Of a stretch of 64,000 nucleotides of DNA, positions 59,880-64,000 are shown piece after piece; the stretch's first letter is position 1; every line of letters begins with the position of its first letter. The stretch lies in assembly GCF_036324505.1 (NCBI RefSeq), contig NC_086351.1, positions 6,256,001 to 6,320,000 of the forward strand, in the 5' to 3' direction. The notes beneath the pieces were generated by a model, which saw only the letters and a list, made by a program, of their open reading frames with translations, was not told the origin of the DNA and did not search any database. Source of the stretch: Eleginops maclovinus. Taxonomy: Eukaryota > Chordata > Actinopteri > Perciformes > Eleginopidae. A program made the translations under genes and the position numbers.

Positions 59880-59881
<2 letters not shown>
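59053..59881. other. Non-coding sequence, no gene seen
   Basis: A GT-rich patch near 59110-59135. The 134-aa plus and 120-aa minus frames overlap each other over 59386-59482 and lack domain, splice or start support. Confidence 0.45.

Positions 59882-59940
<59 letters not shown>
59882..59940 (+). repeat. (CA)n microsatellite, about 29 units
   Basis: An uninterrupted CA run. Confidence 0.98.
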
Positions 59941-59942
<2 letters not shown>

Positions 59943-60509
59943 CACGTCTGTCAGTGTCAGGCCCTGTGTCGTCCAGCTCCATTGTATCTGCATGAGGCTG
60001 AGATAATGGCATCTGTCGCTGCTCCTTTTGTCAGCCATGTCCCCGGCCCCTGCTCACTGCTGGTCCCCATTAGCTGGCTGCTGGCCCGCTGGCCTCTCCG
60101 CTCCACGCTCTGCTGCCTGAGCAAGAAAATACAGGAGACGCCTGTCCCTTCCTCTAACTCCCACTTGCGTTATCCTTTCCCGTCTCCAGTCAATACCCAG
60201 CTCCTCCCTCTGCTGCGGATTTAGGGTATGAGAGGAGTTTGGTAAACTCGAAAGGTGTGCAGTTAAAAAGGAGAATATTTAAAGGCAGGTATGTTTTGGT
60301 TGCAGTTCAATCACAACAATCACACACTAGGGTTTAGGTTAGTGTAAAGGCTAAATGGTAACACTTGAGAAATTGGGTGTTGCAGGCTGAATACACACCT
60401 CAATATGCCTTGAAATGTACTACTTTTAATCTATGAGGTTTTCTGACAAAGGTTTAAAATGTTTTGTGAAAATAAACCAACCATATAGACGTTAGATAAA
60501 TAGAAACTC
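59941..60509. other. Non-coding sequence, no gene seen
   Basis: The first 270 bp are complex and GC-balanced, with an unsupported 94-aa plus frame (59940-60224). Then AT-rich. Confidence 0.45.
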
Positions 60510-60640
60510 CATTATTGATTAATCTGAAAATCAATTTATCATTTGGTCTGAACAAGGGAAAGATTGTTATTGAAAAATGGCTTTAGTGATTATTGATAGA
60601 TGCTTATTCTTCTGTCGATCAGCTTATCATATCAGTTTTA
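60510..60640 (-). mobile_element. Decayed, internally deleted copy of AT-rich dispersed family, copy 5
   Basis: Reads as the reverse complement of the family. ATTATTGATTAATCTG, AAAATCAATTTATC and ATTTGGTCTGAAC are one end. Then, after a jump, come TTAGTGATTATTGATAG and TTCTTCTGTCGATCAGC, the opposite end. The middle of the element is missing. Confidence 0.5.
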
Positions 60641-61424
60641 ATAGATTCCAATTAATTTGAAAAAAAACCTATTTAAAAAACATTATAAACAGTTGAAGTG
60701 TAGTGGAATTCCCCTTCTACAAATGGAAATAGCAACACATCAAAATGAATCAGAAACACAAGTAGGTTTAGCCCACAGTATCTCATTATTTGTGTTTCTG
60801 CTTTTAAGAATATCCAAATCCTTCCAAATTCAGCAGCTAAATATGAATATCTGGCTGCCACTGTAACGTCGACTAACATGTAAGTGGTACATCTCATCAT
60901 CTTTACCCATGGGTCTATTCCTGGGTGGTTTGGGAATAAAATATCAAAGATACATTGAAAATATCACAGAAACCGTTTTTAAATCACAGTGTGTCATCCC
61001 TGCACTATGTCCCTTTCATTTAAACTAGACACTTTATCATTTTCCCTTTTTTCCAGCAGTAAAGAAGGAAAGAAATGGCATTAACGTGTCTGAAACATGC
61101 TGTTGAGGGCTCTCTAAACTGTCCATCTCAGCACCATCACTCCTTGTCCCTGCTACATAATTACACTCTGAAGCTGCATTGCCTTACAGTATAACAAATG
61201 AAGCCTGTATTACATCCGTCACCTATCTAAGACGTCTCACTTACTCTCATCATTTTCCCCCTCGTCATTCATAAGCATGCCTAATAAAATGTAAAGATGA
61301 GAGATAATGCACCAAGTTTTATTAAGAACGTAATGGCAATATCATTGTTGTAATGATACCAAGACATCTAAGATGAAGGGGTGGACCGGCGAGCGGAAGT
61401 GAGCGTGACATCACAGGCAAAAGT
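60641..61424. other. Non-coding sequence, no gene seen
   Basis: AT-rich with opposing short frames (60657-60900). From about 61260 the sequence becomes more complex (CTAATAAAATG, CCAAGTTTTATTAAG) and may belong to the 3' side of the terminal-exon candidate. Confidence 0.4.
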
Positions 61425-61429
61425 GTATT

Positions 61430-61653
61430 CTGCTGGATTTATTTCATTATTGGTTAAGTTTCCTTATTAGGGGGACAGGGGGCGAAGCAGCGTTGCCTTT
61501 GATAAAGCAAAGCAATTTCACCAGCTGCTACGGTGCCAAATTACAGTTGTATATCATGCAGTTCTCTCTCTACTGCTTCCTCAACTTCTCCTTCGTCTTC
61601 CTCTTCCTCTAGCTCTATATCTATGTGTGATGTTGATCTCCATTTGGCCTGCA
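61430..61653 (-). CDS. Candidate minus-strand terminal coding exon (acidic C-terminus)
   Basis: On the minus strand a pyrimidine-rich acceptor (GTTTCTGCTCCACAG, ending 61654) is followed by 37 codons. These give QAKWRSTSHIDIEL, then an acidic run of Glu/Asp/Gly, then ERELHDIQL and TAA at 61543-61541. An AATAAA follows at 61443-61438, about 100 bases after the stop, with a TAATAAGG between, which would make a short 3' untranslated region. The frame enters in phase 1, so the first two bases complete a codon from an upstream exon at higher coordinates; none was found up to 64000. The acidic stretch comes from GAG/GAA repeats and may be fortuitous. I do not recognise the protein. Confidence 0.3.
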
Positions 61654-62380
61654 CTGTGGAGCAGAAACACTGAGAAAGGAGTGAGGAACAAGGGCTGAAA
61701 CTGCAGACAACAGCCCCATCTAGAGATAGCATTGAGTCACTGTGTACGTGAGAAGTAAATAAAGGATGCAGGTGCTCCTGAAGTCCATGACTTATGTTTT
61801 CTTAACAATTTCTTGATTAGAAACAGGACGTACCTCATGTTGGACATTCTGACTCATTGTCTGAAGAGTTCATTTTATAAATGGTTTTAAATTCAGCCAT
61901 GCCTGCGGGTGTTATTGTATTAAAGACATTAAATAAATGCTTTTATTACGAATGAACAGGAGACAATGCTCAAAGATGTGCTAGATAATGTTAAAATTGT
62001 ATATTTAATCTAGCATTGGATTATATATTGCTATCTGTATTATTTTTAGCAATCACCTTGCCTTATAAAACTCAAACTTTGAAGATTTTTCTGAGCAATG
62101 ACAGTTTTTTGATACTTAAACAACCAATTCCATGGATTTAAGTGTTTTATTTGCAAATGGAGCGATTCTTTTCTGTCTTAACACAGTATTATATTCAACA
62201 CCTTATTTTATTCCTTCACTTGTATGTTGTAAATGTATTTATATGTAAAAACAATACTTATTTATGCATCTGTTGTTTTACTTCTACTGCTGTTACACTT
62301 ATTTTTCATCATCATTTAAAGGATAATAAAGAAAATAGTTGAACAGTTTTGGAGTAACTTCATTTAAAGCCCAGTGCACT
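61654..62380. other. AT-rich non-coding sequence
   Basis: Very AT-rich from 61900 to 62340. A 66-aa plus frame (62142-62342) ends near GGATAATAAAGAAAATAG. This may be untranslated-region-like, but no gene is attached. Confidence 0.4.
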
Positions 62381-62389
62381 GAGCCTAAA

Positions 62390-62900
62390 TGACCTTCAAC
62401 ACATCACAAACATGACCTCTCTGAACAGGAAGTGACTGGCAGATCAACAAAGCATCAGTCTGACAGGTCTAACCTATCTGCCATTAGGCCGTCGAGATAT
62501 CACACTTTGCTTTAATTCACCATCTTTCAGAGTGTCACACTTTATATTCCTTGGCATGGGTAGTCTACATGCGGATGCATAATTTATCTCAAATTAGCGC
62601 CTATTTGAGTAAGCATCAAAGCAAGGCGGCTAAGGTTGGAGGAGAGCTTAAGGAACCGCCGGGAAACCATGGCCAGGATTAATGCGGGAGATTTTTATAA
62701 GAAATTACTGGCTTAATGAAGTGGATAAAAAAGCTGTCAGTGTTTTATTGCATCTAAATTGTGTGGAAGTGGTGTTTAGCTGTCTCGCCTGCTCCCCACA
62801 TAATGGGTCGTGACAGTAGCTTTGAGGCTTATTTAACTTAACTGGTGAATAACTTGCATGGCGAAGCTATTCAGAGTTGTTTTTATAAACCAGGGAGCGG
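62390..62900. promoter_or_regulatory. Candidate conserved regulatory block
   Basis: Complex sequence without frames of 60 codons or more: GCCATTAGGCCGTCGAG, GCTTTAATTCACC, GATGCATAATTTATC, CAAATTAGCGCC, GAACCGCCGGGAAACC, AGGATTAATGCGGG, TGGCTTAATGAAG and TTTTATTGCATC. One of the clearer non-coding islands. Function inferred. Confidence 0.35.
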
Positions 62901-64000
62901 ATTTTTTTTTTTCACTCCCTATTCTAACTCAATAGAACAACAGCAAACACAACAAAACTCATAATAAACAATGCACTTCACATAAAAGAAGCACTGAAAC
63001 ATAGTGTTTGAGCATTTTGGCAAAGGTTTAAAAGGCTTATTTTGACTGTTACCATAATGATAATATCCAGGAAATATAAAACTAACTTCTTTACAAATCC
63101 TATGCCAGCCAAAGCCTATGTTACATCAATACAGAATAATCCAATTTGCTTTATTGTTATGGTCCTACTCTAGGGCCAATAAATGAAATGGGTTTTCTCT
63201 ACTGCTCACTGTGGTTATAGAAGCTGCTGACATTTATAGGCGCACTTTTACAGGCTGTATAATTCAGAATACAGGTTTAAAAACTGCTTAGTGTAAATGT
63301 AAGTATGAAAACAGTTATTGGACTTTGACAAGAGGGAAAGATGAATAATGATTCACCGAGGGGGAACTCTGGAATAGTCCTACAGCGCCATCTTGTGTTT
63401 GCTCGTAGATTAAATGTTATGGGGGACAATCCAGGTGAACAGGGTAAAACATTTTGACCTACAGATTTAACAATACACCTTCCTCAGTTGTTTATTTACA
63501 TGAAGACACATATTTTGTATGAATTACAAGTTTTTTCACAGTGTTGAACTTTGCAACTGAGGCCAACTCAGAGAATTTATGCGACATTTAAAGAGTAGTA
63601 ATTTTAGAGGTTTGTTTTTTGCATGTTGAGGAAGCATAATAGCCCACAAACTCATTGACCGGTGCATGAAATCACTTATTTAGCTCCTTCTACTAATACA
63701 AAAAACTATTTTCAGATTGTTCTAATGTGATTTGTGTTACCGTGGGAATTAGAACACAGAAAAAGCTTAAAATTAAAATGTTCATTTATTTCACATAGTA
63801 TAGCGTCATCACAATACATGAAATCAATCATCCATCACAGTTCTGATGTGCAAGTGTTTATTTTAGGTGATTAATAATGACTAGGTTAAGAGGATCTCAG
63901 GGTCTGTTTCAAGAAGGAACTTCATAAAGTTACCAAAATAACTTGTAAAATCTGGAACATGAATATTTCGAACGCGTTTAACTCGGCAAACAGATCGAGA
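62901..64000. other. Non-coding sequence with one CTCF-like word
   Basis: AT-rich. CAGCGCCATCTTGTG at 63383-63397 resembles the CTCF core in reverse, with two or more mismatches. No gene or repeat recognised to the end of the window. Confidence 0.35.

Overview
This window looks like vertebrate, most probably ray-finned fish (teleost), nuclear DNA. There are no bacterial-style gene arrays, rRNA, tRNA or CRISPR. It carries many very long (CA)n/(TG)n microsatellites, several dispersed repeats I recognise from teleost genomes, and long blocks of complex non-coding sequence rich in homeodomain, octamer and CCAAT-type words. The species and the locus cannot be named from the sequence alone.

No recognised protein-coding gene is present. 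Most long reading frames are translations of dinucleotide repeats or of pyrimidine/purine-rich tracts. The layout suggests a gene desert or very long introns around one or more developmental regulators: islands of complex sequence 150 to 700 bp long, separated by ordinary AT-rich sequence and microsatellites. The best island candidates are 2.3-2.6, 3.4-3.8, 4.3-4.6, 9.5-9.8, 11.15-11.7, 14.8-15.6, 21.2-21.8, 31.1-32.4, 36.5-36.75, 37.0-37.3, 38.5-38.75, 39.1-39.3, 40.1-40.55, 45.4-45.65, 48.55-48.75, 49.2-49.5 and 62.4-62.9 kb. Calling them conserved regulatory elements is inference from composition; no alignment was possible.

Gene-like signals are few and all tentative. (1) A 58-codon minus-strand ORF at 35.07-35.24 kb has a signal-peptide-like N-terminus, a TATA box just upstream and an ATTAAA signal just downstream. 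(2) A CpG-dense minus-strand exon candidate at 24.91-25.04 kb has a good acceptor, an optimal-context ATG and two tandem splice donors. (3) A promoter-like cluster at 55.0-55.15 kb is followed on the minus strand by two or three exon-like segments with good splice signals. (4) A minus-strand terminal-exon candidate at 61.43-61.65 kb encodes an acidic C-terminus, with AATAAA about 100 bases after the stop. A few plus-strand exon candidates (8.8, 12.2, 13.1 and 45.3 kb) are weaker.

Mobile-element content is modest: a probable solo LTR (33176-33677) with a near-perfect 5-bp target duplication; five decayed copies of one small AT-rich dispersed family (16.7, 24.3, 42.5, 47.1 and 60.5 kb); a 214-bp element with 28-bp terminal inverted repeats (35770-35983); and three retroelement 3'-end remnants (7.4, 32.8-33.0 and 51.8-52.2 kb). 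Simple repeats dominate the structure. The longest are (CA)93 at 6.35 kb and (CA)105 at 46.5 kb, the latter facing a (TG)41 only 112 bp away. All twelve homopolymer runs of 11 or more G/C that I found are G on the given strand.
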